From positions 1 through 56,926 of the forward strand of contig DWZQ01000024.1 of assembly GCA_019117485.1 (NCBI GenBank): a stretch of DNA of 56,926 nt, read 5' to 3'. Under the pieces are notes generated by a model that worked only from the letters and a program-made list of their open reading frames with translations, made no database searches and was not told the DNA's origin. The DNA is from Candidatus Agathobaculum intestinipullorum. GTDB lineage: Bacteria > Bacillota > Clostridia > Oscillospirales > Butyricicoccaceae. Shown here piece by piece: positions 9,876-18,714 of this stretch (positions are counted from its first letter, which is position 1; every line of letters starts with the position of its first letter). The position numbers were made by a program, and so were the translations under genes.

Positions 9876-10940
9876 ATGTTTGAAAAAGTAAAGGGGCTGT
9901 GCCAGCGCATGGACGAGCTGGAAGCCCGTCTGTCCGAGCCGGGGCTGTATGACGACCCCGACCGCGCGGCAAAGCTGCTCAAGGAGCGGAACGAACTCGA
10001 GCCGATCGTCACGGCCTACCGCGCCTACGAGCAGGCGCAACAGACTATCGCGGACGCGACCGAGCTGCTCTCCGACCCGGACATGAAAGAGCTGGCGCAG
10101 CAGGAGCTGCATGAGGCCAAGGCCGAAGCGGCGCGGCTCGAGGATGAACTGAAAATCCTGCTGCTGCCCAAAGACCCGAACGACGGCAAAAATATTTTCG
10201 TGGAAATCCGCGGCGGCGCAGGCGGTGAGGAAAGCGCGCTGTTTGCGGCCGACCTGTACCGCATGTATACGATGTATGCCGATAAGCGCGGCTGGCAGAC
10301 CGAAGTAATGAGTGCGTCCGAGACCGAGCTGGGTGGCTATAAAGAAATCGTGTTCCGCGTGGCGGGCGAGCAAGTGTATTCGCGGCTCAAGTTCGAGAGC
10401 GGCGTACACCGTGTGCAGCGCGTGCCTGCGACCGAGAGCCAAGGCCGCGTCCACACCTCGACCACCACGGTCGCGGTGCTGCCCGAAGCGGAGGAAGTGG
10501 ATTTCTACCTCGACCCGAACGACCTGCGGATTGATACGTTCCGTTCATCGGGCGCGGGCGGCCAGCATATCAATAAAACATCCTCAGCTATCCGCATCAC
10601 GCATATCCCGACCGGCACGGTCGTCGAATGTCAGGACGAGCGAAGCCAGCACAAGAACAAGGACAAAGCGCTGCGCGTGCTGCGCAGCCGCCTGTATGAA
10701 GCCGAGGTCGAAAAGCAGCAGGCCGCCATCGCAGCCGACCGCAAAAGTCAGGTTGGCACCGGCGACCGCTCCGAACGCATCCGCACCTACAACTTCCCGG
10801 AAAACCGTGTGTCCGACCACCGCATCAAGCTGACGCTCTACAAGCTCGACCAGTTCTTAAACGGCGACATGGACGAGGTACTCGACGCGCTGATTGCAGC
10901 GGACACCGCCGAAAAGCTGAAGGCGCAGGGCGAAGCATAA
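9876..10940 (+). CDS. prfA: Peptide chain release factor 1
   Basis: 354-residue class I release factor that reads UAA and UAG and triggers peptidyl-tRNA hydrolysis. The PAT anticodon motif is in [14 protein letters not shown] (about 183) and the catalytic GGQ in [14 protein letters not shown] (about 228). Length is normal. Start ATG follows GGGGAAGGAGAAACGC. It heads a run of housekeeping genes (small membrane protein, tsaC, coaE), an arrangement like prfA-ywlC in Bacillus; prmC, often next to prfA, is absent. prfB, the partner factor, is at 47317. Confidence 0.97.
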   Translation: MFEKVKGLCQRMDELEARLSEPGLYDDPDRAAKLLKERNELEPIVTAYRAYEQAQQTIADATELLSDPDMKELAQQELHEAKAEAARLEDELKILLLPKDPNDGKNIFVEIRGGAGGEESALFAADLYRMYTMYADKRGWQTEVMSASETELGGYKEIVFRVAGEQVYSRLKFESGVHRVQRVPATESQGRVHTSTTTVAVLPEAEEVDFYLDPNDLRIDTFRSSGAGGQHINKTSSAIRITHIPTGTVVECQDERSQHKNKDKALRVLRSRLYEAEVEKQQAAIAADRKSQVGTGDRSERIRTYNFPENRVSDHRIKLTLYKLDQFLNGDMDEVLDALIAADTAEKLKAQGEA

Positions 10941-10962
10941 CCCCTCGAAAGGAGATTCCCCC

Positions 10963-11175
10963 ATGAACGAACTGATGAACCTTGCGCAGTCGATGCCGTG
11001 GATGGCGATTGGTATCGCATTGGTTGCGATCAATTTGATTCTGTTTGCGCTCAAAATCACCAAGCGGCTGATCGCGCTGGCGATTGGCGCCGCATTGGTC
11101 GCCATCGGCATCTACACCGGCGTAATCGACGCACCTGTGGCACTGACGGCGCTAACACCTATCTTTTTTGTATAA
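10963..11175 (+). CDS. Small hydrophobic membrane protein
   Basis: 70 residues with two predicted membrane helices (about 12-30 and 35-60) and no recognisable motif. ATG at 10963 follows AAAGGAGATTCCCCC at good spacing. It sits 22 nt after prfA and 27 nt before tsaC, in a position where some Firmicutes carry unrelated small genes. Function unknown. Confidence 0.75.
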   Translation: MNELMNLAQSMPWMAIGIALVAINLILFALKITKRLIALAIGAALVAIGIYTGVIDAPVALTALTPIFFV

Positions 11176-11202
11176 TACATCCCACTTGGAAGTGAAACAG
11201 AC

Positions 11203-12231
11203 ATGAAAACAATCGTGCTATCCCCACAGCAAGATAAAAACGCGGTACAGGCCGCTGCTGACCTGATTTTGCATGGCGAAGTGGTCGGTATGCCCACAGA
11301 AACGGTCTATGGTCTGGCTGCCAACGCCTTGAATGGGGAAGCAGTGGCGAAAATCTTCCGTGCGAAGGGTCGCCCGCAGGATAACCCGCTGATCGTACAC
11401 ATCGCGGACTTTGACCAAATCTACGACCTGTGTCCGGCGGTGCCGCCGCAGGCAAAGCTGCTGGCCGAAGCGTTCTGGCCGGGGCCGCTGACCATGATCG
11501 TGCCCAAAGGGGACTGCATCCCGGTTGAGGTCTCGTGCGGGCTGGATACGGTTGGCATCCGCCTGCCGTCGCACCCGCTGGCGCGCGACCTGATCCGCGC
11601 GGCAGGCGTGCCGCTGGCCGCGCCATCGGCCAACACATCCGGCCGCCCGTCCACCACAACGGCGGAGCATGTGCTGCGCGACATGGACGGCAAAATCGCC
11701 GCCATTTTGGACGGCGGGCCGTGCGGCGTGGGCGTGGAGTCCACGGTCGTCACGCTCGCGCTCGACAAGCCGAGGCTGCTGCGTCCGGGCGGCATCACGC
11801 TCGAGCAGCTCGAAACCGTGCTGGGTGAAGTCGAGGTCGACCGCGCGCTTTACGAGAAGATCGGCGACGAGGTCAAGGTGTCCGCGCCCGGCATGAAATA
11901 CCGCCATTACGCACCCAAGGCGCCGGTGACGGTCGTACGTGGCGACCCACAACGCACAGCAGAATATATCGCAGCGCATATCGACGGCCCCACCGGTGTG
12001 CTTTGTTTCGACGAATATAAGAATAACTTCCCCACCTGCACGGTCGAGTGCTTTGGTTCGCAGAACGACCTCGCCGCGCAGGCGCGCGAGGTGTTCGACC
12101 GGCTGCGCGCGTTCGACGATACGGACGTGCAGCAGATCTGGGCGCAATGCCCGTCGGATGAGGGACTGGGGCTGGCGGTCGCCAACCGTATCAAAAAAGC
12201 CGCAGGGTTTCATGTGATCGAGCTTACCTGA
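11203..12231 (+). CDS. tsaC: L-threonylcarbamoyladenylate synthase (Sua5/YwlC type)
   Basis: Makes threonylcarbamoyl-AMP from threonine, bicarbonate and ATP for the t6A modification of ANN-reading tRNAs. At 342 residues it is the long Sua5/YwlC form: a YrdC domain (about 12-200; GMPTETVYGLAANAL, KGRPQDNPLIVHI, PSANTSGRPSTT) plus a C-terminal Sua5 domain beginning near the SAPGMKYRHYAPKAPV linker (about 225-245). Start ATG 11203 follows GGAAGTG. It lies between a small membrane protein and coaE, all on the same strand. Confidence 0.95.
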   Translation: MKTIVLSPQQDKNAVQAAADLILHGEVVGMPTETVYGLAANALNGEAVAKIFRAKGRPQDNPLIVHIADFDQIYDLCPAVPPQAKLLAEAFWPGPLTMIVPKGDCIPVEVSCGLDTVGIRLPSHPLARDLIRAAGVPLAAPSANTSGRPSTTTAEHVLRDMDGKIAAILDGGPCGVGVESTVVTLALDKPRLLRPGGITLEQLETVLGEVEVDRALYEKIGDEVKVSAPGMKYRHYAPKAPVTVVRGDPQRTAEYIAAHIDGPTGVLCFDEYKNNFPTCTVECFGSQNDLAAQAREVFDRLRAFDDTDVQQIWAQCPSDEGLGLAVANRIKKAAGFHVIELT

Positions 12232-12260
12232 CCGCATAACTCACAGGAGAAGGTGGAAAA

Positions 12261-12857
12261 ATGAAAATCATCGGACTAACCGGCGGCAGCGGCACGGGCA
12301 AAGGCACGTTTGCCGCGCTGCTGCGCGAAAAAGGCGCGGGCTGGGTGGACTCAGACGCGGTCTACCGCCGCCTGTGTGCGGAAAACCGCGAAATGCTGCA
12401 CCAGCTGGACACAGCGTTCGGCGGTGTGCTGGACGAAACCGGCGCACTCGACCGGAAAAAGCTTGCGTCCATCGTGTTTGCCGACCCGGACAAGCTCCAA
12501 AAGCTGAATGCAATCACGCTGCCCTATATCCGCGCAGCGTCCTTGGACGAAATGCGCGCGCAGGGGGACTGCCCGTTTGTGCTGTACGACGCGCCGACCC
12601 TGTTCGAGGTCGGGGCGGACGACCTGTGTGAGTGCGTCATCGGCGTGCTGGCCGACCCCGATGTGCGCATAGCGCGCATCATGGCGCGCGACGGGCTGGA
12701 TGAGCAAGCCGCCCGCGCCCGCATCCATGCACAGCCGGACGCGGACTTCTACCGCGCGCAGTGCAGCTATATTGTGGAAAACAACGGCGGCCTTGATCTG
12801 CTGCGGCATCAGGCTGACGCAATTTTTACTTGTTTACAAAAGGAGACACAGTTATGA
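12261..12857 (+). CDS. coaE: Dephospho-CoA kinase
   Basis: Last step of CoA synthesis: ATP-dependent 3'-phosphorylation of dephospho-CoA. 198 residues, usual size. P-loop GLTGGSGTGKGT (about 5-16), DSDAVYRRL, and the CoA-binding segment YDAPTLFEVG are recognisable. The lid region is shorter and more divergent than in E. coli. Start ATG follows AGGAGAAGGTGGAAAA. Its stop overlaps the aminopeptidase start (ATGA). Confidence 0.9.
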   Translation: MKIIGLTGGSGTGKGTFAALLREKGAGWVDSDAVYRRLCAENREMLHQLDTAFGGVLDETGALDRKKLASIVFADPDKLQKLNAITLPYIRAASLDEMRAQGDCPFVLYDAPTLFEVGADDLCECVIGVLADPDVRIARIMARDGLDEQAARARIHAQPDADFYRAQCSYIVENNGGLDLLRHQADAIFTCLQKETQL

Positions 12858-14248
12858 CTTCCGAACAGCTGTTTTATGACAAAAAGCCCGGCTTTGACCG
12901 TCTAACCGGCAGCGACAAGCGCGGCATGCAGGAATACGCCGAGGGCTACAAGGCCTTTCTGGACGAAGCCAAGACCGAGCGCGACGCGGTAAAGGAGATC
13001 GTCCGCATGGCCGAAGAAAAGGGCTTCCGCGCGTGGAAACGCGACGATATCCTCAAGACGGGCGACAAAATCTATCAGGTCAACCGCGGCAAGGGCGTTA
13101 TGCTGGCCGTCATCGGCAAAAAGGACATTGCCGAGGGCGTGCGCCTGACCGCCGCCCACCTCGACGCGCCGCGCGTCGATATCCGCACCGTGCCGCTCTA
13201 CGAGGAAGGCGGCATGGCGTTCTTCAAAACGCACTACTACGGTGGCATCAAGAAATACCAATGGACGGCGATTCCGCTCGAACTGCGCGGCGTGGTCTGC
13301 GTATGCCATAACGGGCAGATGAAAACGGTGGAGGTGCGCGTCGGCAACAAGCCGGACGACCCCAAGTTTGTCATCACCGACCTGCTGCCCCACCTTGCGA
13401 CCGAACAGATGACCAAAAAGGCGACTGAGGTCATCAAGGGCGAGGGGCTGAACATCCTGGTCGGCTCGGCGCCGAGCGAAACGGTCGACGAAAAGTGCAG
13501 CGAAAAGATCAAGCTGGCCGTGATGGAGCACCTGAACCGGGAATATGGCATGGTAGAGGCTGATTTCCTGTCGGCCGAGCTGTGCTGCGTGCCCGCGTTC
13601 AACGCCTGCGACATCGGTTTTGACCGCTCGATGGTCGGCGCATACGGCCACGACGACCGCGTCTGCTCCTATCCTGCGGCGACCGCGCTGCTCGACCTCA
13701 AGGTCACGCCCGCGCACACCTGCGTCTGCCTGCTGGTCGATAAGGAAGAGATCGGCTCGGAGGGCGTGACCGGCATGCAGTCGCGCGCGTTTGACACCTT
13801 CATGGCCGATTTGTGTCGCGCGCAGGGCGCATTGCAGGACGAGTGTTATGAAAACTCGGTCTGCCTGTCAGCCGACGTGTGCAACGCGTTCGATCCCAAC
13901 TTCCCCGACGTTTCCGAAAAGCGCAACGACGCCAAGCTCAACTGCGGCTTTGCACTAGTCAAGTACACCGGCTCGCGCGGCAAGTCCGGCACGTCGGACG
14001 CAACCGCCGAGCTGATGGCGCGTATCCGCTGCATTTTCGACAAGGCGGAGATCGTCTGGCAGACCGGCCAGCTGGGCAAGGTCGATCAGGGCGGCGGCGG
14101 CACGGTTGCGATGTATCTGGCCAACCGCAATATCGACACGGTCGACGCGGGCGTGCCCGTGCTGTCCATGCATGCGCCGTTCGAAGTCATTTCCAAGCTC
14201 GACCTGTATATGGCTTACAAGGGCTTCGGCGCATTCTATAAGGATTGA
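12854..14248 (+). CDS. M18 family zinc aminopeptidase
   Basis: 464-residue cytoplasmic metallo-aminopeptidase of the aminopeptidase I (M18) family. Dinuclear zinc site elements: TAAHLDAPRVDIRT (His, Asp; about 97-110), VDKEEIGSEGVTG (Glu pair; about 296-308), YGHDDRVCSY (about 263-272), and a His near the C-terminus in LSMHAPFEVISK. ATG 12854 lies after AGGAGACACAGTT inside the coaE stop. An asparaginase follows 38 nt later. It probably works in peptide turnover, releasing N-terminal residues. Confidence 0.93.
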   Translation: MTSEQLFYDKKPGFDRLTGSDKRGMQEYAEGYKAFLDEAKTERDAVKEIVRMAEEKGFRAWKRDDILKTGDKIYQVNRGKGVMLAVIGKKDIAEGVRLTAAHLDAPRVDIRTVPLYEEGGMAFFKTHYYGGIKKYQWTAIPLELRGVVCVCHNGQMKTVEVRVGNKPDDPKFVITDLLPHLATEQMTKKATEVIKGEGLNILVGSAPSETVDEKCSEKIKLAVMEHLNREYGMVEADFLSAELCCVPAFNACDIGFDRSMVGAYGHDDRVCSYPAATALLDLKVTPAHTCVCLLVDKEEIGSEGVTGMQSRAFDTFMADLCRAQGALQDECYENSVCLSADVCNAFDPNFPDVSEKRNDAKLNCGFALVKYTGSRGKSGTSDATAELMARIRCIFDKAEIVWQTGQLGKVDQGGGGTVAMYLANRNIDTVDAGVPVLSMHAPFEVISKLDLYMAYKGFGAFYKD

Positions 14249-14286
14249 TGCATGATACGGTGCGTGCGCGCAAGGAGGTACGGCTC

Positions 14287-15192
14287 ATGAAAAAACTGCT
14301 GCTGCTCGCCACCGGCGGCACGATCGCCTGCCGTGAGACGGAAAATGGCCTGTCTCCCGCGCTGGGCGGCGCGGCGCTGTTGGACTTTGTGCCGCAGCTG
14401 CGCGATTTGTGCGAAATCGACGTGCGCGACCTGATGCAGCTTGACTCGACCGACCTGACCGCCGCCGACCGGCTGGCCATCGCGCAGGCGGTTCGACAGG
14501 CGGCCGGACGCTATGACGGTTTTGTCATCGCGCACGGCACGGATACCTTATCCTACACCGCGGCACTACTGCATTACCTGCTGGCGGATATTCCAAAGCC
14601 GGTCGTGCTGACCGGCTCGATGCTGCCCATGGGTGCCTCCGGCTCGGATGCGCCGCGCAATCTGCTCGACGCATGCCGCGTTGCGGCCGATGGGCGTGCG
14701 GGCGTTTGCGCCGTACTGTACGGCCGGATCATCGCGGGCGACCGCGTGTGCAAGTTCGACTCGCACGCGATGGACGCTTTCGTCTCTGCGGGCGCGCCGC
14801 CGCTTGGGTCGGTCGGCACGGACGGCAAGGTGCGCTGGGATGTGCCTGCGGCGCCGCCGGAATCCACCGCGCCGGATGCGGTCGACCCGCATGTGCTGCT
14901 CGTCAAGCTGACGCCCGACCTCGACCCGACCTTTTTTACCGCGCTGTGCGGCTACCCCAAGGTAATCCTTGAGACGTTCGGCGCAGGCGGTCTGCCCGCC
15001 CGACTCGAAGACGCGGTGCGCAGCCTCATGGAAAGCGGTACACGCCTGTATGTGACCAGCCAGTGCCCGGCAGGCAGCGTTGATCTGCACCGCTATGCGG
15101 TAGGCCGCCGCGCGGAAGCGCTGGGGGCGGTTTCTCTCGGTAGCCGAACAACCGAAGCGGCGCTGGCAGCCGTCATGTGCGGGCTGGTATGA
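14287..15192 (+). CDS. ansA: Type I L-asparaginase
   Basis: Hydrolyses asparagine to aspartate and ammonia. 301 residues, no signal peptide, so cytoplasmic. The two catalytic motifs are LLATGGTIAC (Thr 12) and AHGTDTLSYT (about 82-91). The segment LTGSMLPMGASGSDAPRNL is also typical. Start 14287 (MKKLLLL) follows AAGGAGGTACGGCTC; a longer frame from 14245 has no better site. The gene closes the prfA-to-ansA same-strand run and is followed by a long hairpin. Confidence 0.93.
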   Translation: MKKLLLLATGGTIACRETENGLSPALGGAALLDFVPQLRDLCEIDVRDLMQLDSTDLTAADRLAIAQAVRQAAGRYDGFVIAHGTDTLSYTAALLHYLLADIPKPVVLTGSMLPMGASGSDAPRNLLDACRVAADGRAGVCAVLYGRIIAGDRVCKFDSHAMDAFVSAGAPPLGSVGTDGKVRWDVPAAPPESTAPDAVDPHVLLVKLTPDLDPTFFTALCGYPKVILETFGAGGLPARLEDAVRSLMESGTRLYVTSQCPAGSVDLHRYAVGRRAEALGAVSLGSRTTEAALAAVMCGLV

Positions 15193-15213
15193 GCGATGCG
15201 ACAGGGTTTTATG

Positions 15214-15254
15214 AAAGGGCTTGCTGCCTGTGTGACACAGGTAGCAAGCCCTTT
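15214..15254 (+). terminator. Long terminator hairpin after ansA
   Basis: AAAGGGCTTGCT pairs with AGCAAGCCCTTT, with CCTGTG/CACAGG stacked inside. The stem is strong but the T-tract is short. Confidence 0.7.
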
Positions 15255-15481
15255 GTCATGTCCTGCCGTTATTCCCGCCATCCGCAAAAGTCCACACGCA
15301 GACAAAACATATGCACCGCAACGCAGAAAATAAAAATTTTTTCAAGAGGAAAACATACAAGACTGTGCATATATTTCTGTAAATACACCGGAAAGTATGT
15401 AATAGCCACCAAAAAAGTATTCTTTTCTTTGCCCTACTTTTTTTGTGTTAGAATTGCGTTAAAGGAATTGCCGGAATTGTC

Positions 15482-15511
15482 TTGAATTGGAAGATTGCCA
15501 CATGTTATAAT
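15482..15511 (+). promoter_or_regulatory. Promoter of the c-di-GMP genes
   Basis: TTGAAT, 18 bp, TATAAT in an AT-rich stretch (15255-15540 holds no gene). Transcription from about 15518 rules out the upstream in-frame start at 15520 and supports ATG 15568. Confidence 0.75.
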
Positions 15512-15567
15512 GTTGTATATTGACTCTGGTTGTGCAACACGACGAACCGCTAAGGAGAAGGCAGCCT

Positions 15568-18500
15568 ATGCGCAGAATCTGGGAATTTTTCGAGAATATG
15601 GATGAAATGGTGTATTCCTCTAATATTGACACCTACGAACTGGTGTACATGAACCGGTGTTTGCGCGAGCAGCTGGGCTACCACAGCCACGAGGAATATG
15701 CCGGCGGCATGTGCTACAAAATTTTGCAGGGTAAGGACAGCCCCTGCCTGTTTTGCACCAACCGTAGGCTGCGCGCCGGGGAGTTTGTTTCGTGGGTACA
15801 TAAAAACCCCGTACTCAACCGGCGGATGCTGCTCAAGGATACGTTGATACACGAGGATGGGCAGAATTACCGGCTGGAGATTGCTATCAATGCCGACACA
15901 GAAGGCGCTGCAAAGGATCAGTACTATTATGCCCGTAGCGAAACCGTGCTCAACGAATGCCTGCAACATATTTTCTCTACAACGGATTTGGAAGAATCCC
16001 TGCGCCGGATGTTATCCTACATTGGTAAAACATTTGATTGCGACCGGTCATACATTTTTGAGCTGGCAGACGAGGATACGGTGGATAACACCTATGAATG
16101 GTGCGCATCCGATGTGGAACCGCAAATTGATGCACTGCAAGATGTGCCGACATCCACCATTGAGTGGTGGATGTCCATTTTTGTCGAGGATGGCGTGACC
16201 GTTATCCGAGATCTTGAAGAGATCCGCACAACACACCCTGATTCGTATGCCATCTTGAAGCCGCAGGATATCCATTGTCTGGCTGCCGGGCCAATTCAGG
16301 TCGACGGGTGCGTGATCGGTTTTATCGGCGTGGATAATCCGGACGAACAGATGATGCCGATCATTGAATCTTTCTTAAACGTCATTGGCTATTTCGCCGC
16401 TACGCTGCTGCGCCGCCGCGATATGCTGCGGCATCTGAGCAACCTGAGCTACCGCGATCAGCTGACCGGCGCTTACAACCGCCATGCACTGACCGACTTG
16501 TTCGGCGAGCTGACGGTGGACTCGATCGGCGTGATCTATTGCGATGTAACCGGCCTGAAGCGCATCAACGATGAGTATGGGCACGAGGCGGGCGACCGCA
16601 TGCTTCAGCACTGCTGCGATCTGCTGCGGGGCTCCGTGGAGACCGCTCTGGTTTACCGCACGGGTGGGGATGAATTTGTCACACTCTGCCTGAACTGCGC
16701 AGAAGCGCCCTTCCTGCAAACCTTGCAGCGGCTGCGCGATCAGATCACTTCCGATGAATACCATATGGCGGTAGGTTACGCATGGTCGGATAAGTGTCCG
16801 GTCAACTTGGAGAGCCTGATGAAAGAAGCCGACCAACGCATGTACGAGGATAAGCGCGCCTACTATCAGCAAAACAGCGGCCGCCCAGGGGTAGAGCGCC
16901 GCACGGCCAGCTACTATGCATCCGGCACATGGATGCCCACTGAGCCAGAAGGCGAAAAGACGGCATTCCAAACCTTTCTGGATAGTTCCTTCTGTGATGC
17001 GGAAGCGCTGTTCCAATCGGTATCGCAAGATAACCGCTCGAGCTATTTCTACTTTGGCGACCTGCAAAGCGACCTGTTCTATATTTCGGACAATATGCGG
17101 GATGATTTCGGCTTTTCCGATAATCTGGTGCCAGGTCTGCTTACCAAATGGGCCGACTGCATCAGTACGCCGGAATACCGGAAGCTGTATTGGGACGATA
17201 TTAACAGCATGCTGTCGGAAAAACGCACAATCCACGACCTGCGCTATCGGGTGCGTGATGTAAACGGCAACAACCAGTGGATTCGATGCTATGGTATCCT
17301 CAAATGGAACGCAGACAAGAGCGAGCCGCGCTTTTTCTCCGGACGCGTCACGCATCAGGATGCATGTTTTGTCGTCGACCCGGTTACCGGCTTCCTGCGT
17401 GAACAGGGGGCATTCCAACAGCTGGAAGATTTGCGCAAAAACGGCAGCAAAGGCCTCGTAATCGGTTTCAGCCTCAACGGCATCACGGAGGTCAACAATA
17501 CGCGCGGCCGGACATACGGCGACCGCCTGCTCCGGCGTATGGCCAACGCATTGGTGGAAAACCTGTCGAGCCAGATGTCCTTTTACCGTCTTGAAGGCAT
17601 GCGCTTGATGGCCGTTGTGCGGCAACCGCACTTTTCCGGTGAAATCAAGCCGTTTGTAAACCGAATCCTTCAACTAGCCCAAAACTGCTATGCAGACATG
17701 GAGATTATCGTGCAAAACGTCTGCTCGTTTGCTGCGATCGAATATCCAAACGGCGATATGACATCCGAAGATCTTGTCAATAACCTGATTTCCTTGGTTC
17801 GTGTTGCGCGGCAGGAACAACAATTGGCCTATGTGGATCTGTCCTTCCGTAATATGCAGCGCGTCCGGCGTATGTCCAACATGGCGCTCAGCCTGAGCGA
17901 GGACGTGATGCATGGCATGGAGCATTTCCGCATCGTCATCCAGCCTGTGGTGCGCGCCAGCGAAGGCAGGGCAATCGGCGGCGAGGTACTGCTGCGCTGG
18001 CAGTTTGAAGGGCATGACGTATCGCCCGCGCAGTTTATCCCGCTGCTGGAAAAGGATAGGCTGATCCAGCAGGTTGGCCGCTGGGTCTTTGAACAGGCGG
18101 TATGCGCCTGCGCCCATCTGCGCAAGCAAAACCCACGGTTTTATCTGACGTTTAACGTCAGCCTGCACCAGCTTTCCGACCCGCTGTTTTTGCCCTTTAT
18201 GAAGGAAACATTGCAAAAATACCAGTTGGACGGCAGTGGGCTGGTAGCCGAACTGACCGAAAGCGCGATCGACGAGCAGCCGGAAGAGCTGACCCTTTTT
18301 GTGCAGGAATGCCAGAAGCTGGGGCTTTCCATCGCGCTGGACGATTTCGGCAGCGGCTATTCCTCGCTGCGTATGCTGCTGCAATACCCCATGAGCATCA
18401 TCAAACTCGACCAGTCGCTTGTGCATGAGGTGACGGAGTCCGAGGCAAAAATGAATTTTATCCGCAGTATTGTGTTCGCTTGCCATCAGTTCGGCAAAAC

Positions 18501-18714
18501 CGTCTGCATGGAAGGCGTCGAACATGCTTCACAGAATGAGATTATCCTCAATACAGGATGCGACCTGATCCAAGGCTATTTCTACTACCGACCGATGGAA
18601 TTGCGGGACTTATACCATCTGGTAGACCGGGATGGGGAGCCGGTGCAATGCCAGAATGGGATGACGGAGGCAAACCCGGCTCATAGCCATAGGGAAAAGG
18701 AGGACGAGGCATGA
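15568..18714 (+). CDS. Multidomain PAS-GAF-GGDEF-EAL signalling protein
   Basis: 1048 residues, no membrane segment, so a cytoplasmic c-di-GMP enzyme. In order: PAS-like (1-120), GAF-like (about 125-285), GGDEF with intact GGDEF at 366-370 after LSYRDQLTGAYNR, a second PAS-like region (about 480-590), a second GGDEF-like domain where LEGMR replaces the active motif (about 600-740), and EAL (about 785-1030). The EAL domain reads EVL for EAL but keeps FNVS, ELTES, DDFGSGYSS (about 924), the IKLD lysine and EGVE, so phosphodiesterase activity is likely. No RxxD inhibitory site is visible. ATG 15568 follows AAGGAGAAGGCAGCCT. It overlaps the next gene by ATGA. Confidence 0.92.
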   Translation: MRRIWEFFENMDEMVYSSNIDTYELVYMNRCLREQLGYHSHEEYAGGMCYKILQGKDSPCLFCTNRRLRAGEFVSWVHKNPVLNRRMLLKDTLIHEDGQNYRLEIAINADTEGAAKDQYYYARSETVLNECLQHIFSTTDLEESLRRMLSYIGKTFDCDRSYIFELADEDTVDNTYEWCASDVEPQIDALQDVPTSTIEWWMSIFVEDGVTVIRDLEEIRTTHPDSYAILKPQDIHCLAAGPIQVDGCVIGFIGVDNPDEQMMPIIESFLNVIGYFAATLLRRRDMLRHLSNLSYRDQLTGAYNRHALTDLFGELTVDSIGVIYCDVTGLKRINDEYGHEAGDRMLQHCCDLLRGSVETALVYRTGGDEFVTLCLNCAEAPFLQTLQRLRDQITSDEYHMAVGYAWSDKCPVNLESLMKEADQRMYEDKRAYYQQNSGRPGVERRTASYYASGTWMPTEPEGEKTAFQTFLDSSFCDAEALFQSVSQDNRSSYFYFGDLQSDLFYISDNMRDDFGFSDNLVPGLLTKWADCISTPEYRKLYWDDINSMLSEKRTIHDLRYRVRDVNGNNQWIRCYGILKWNADKSEPRFFSGRVTHQDACFVVDPVTGFLREQGAFQQLEDLRKNGSKGLVIGFSLNGITEVNNTRGRTYGDRLLRRMANALVENLSSQMSFYRLEGMRLMAVVRQPHFSGEIKPFVNRILQLAQNCYADMEIIVQNVCSFAAIEYPNGDMTSEDLVNNLISLVRVARQEQQLAYVDLSFRNMQRVRRMSNMALSLSEDVMHGMEHFRIVIQPVVRASEGRAIGGEVLLRWQFEGHDVSPAQFIPLLEKDRLIQQVGRWVFEQAVCACAHLRKQNPRFYLTFNVSLHQLSDPLFLPFMKETLQKYQLDGSGLVAELTESAIDEQPEELTLFVQECQKLGLSIALDDFGSGYSSLRMLLQYPMSIIKLDQSLVHEVTESEAKMNFIRSIVFACHQFGKTVCMEGVEHASQNEIILNTGCDLIQGYFYYRPMELRDLYHLVDRDGEPVQCQNGMTEANPAHSHREKEDEA

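Noticed and set aside
16375-18525. Reverse open frames over the GGDEF-EAL gene
   Set aside because: Antisense shadows; the forward frame has clear catalytic motifs.
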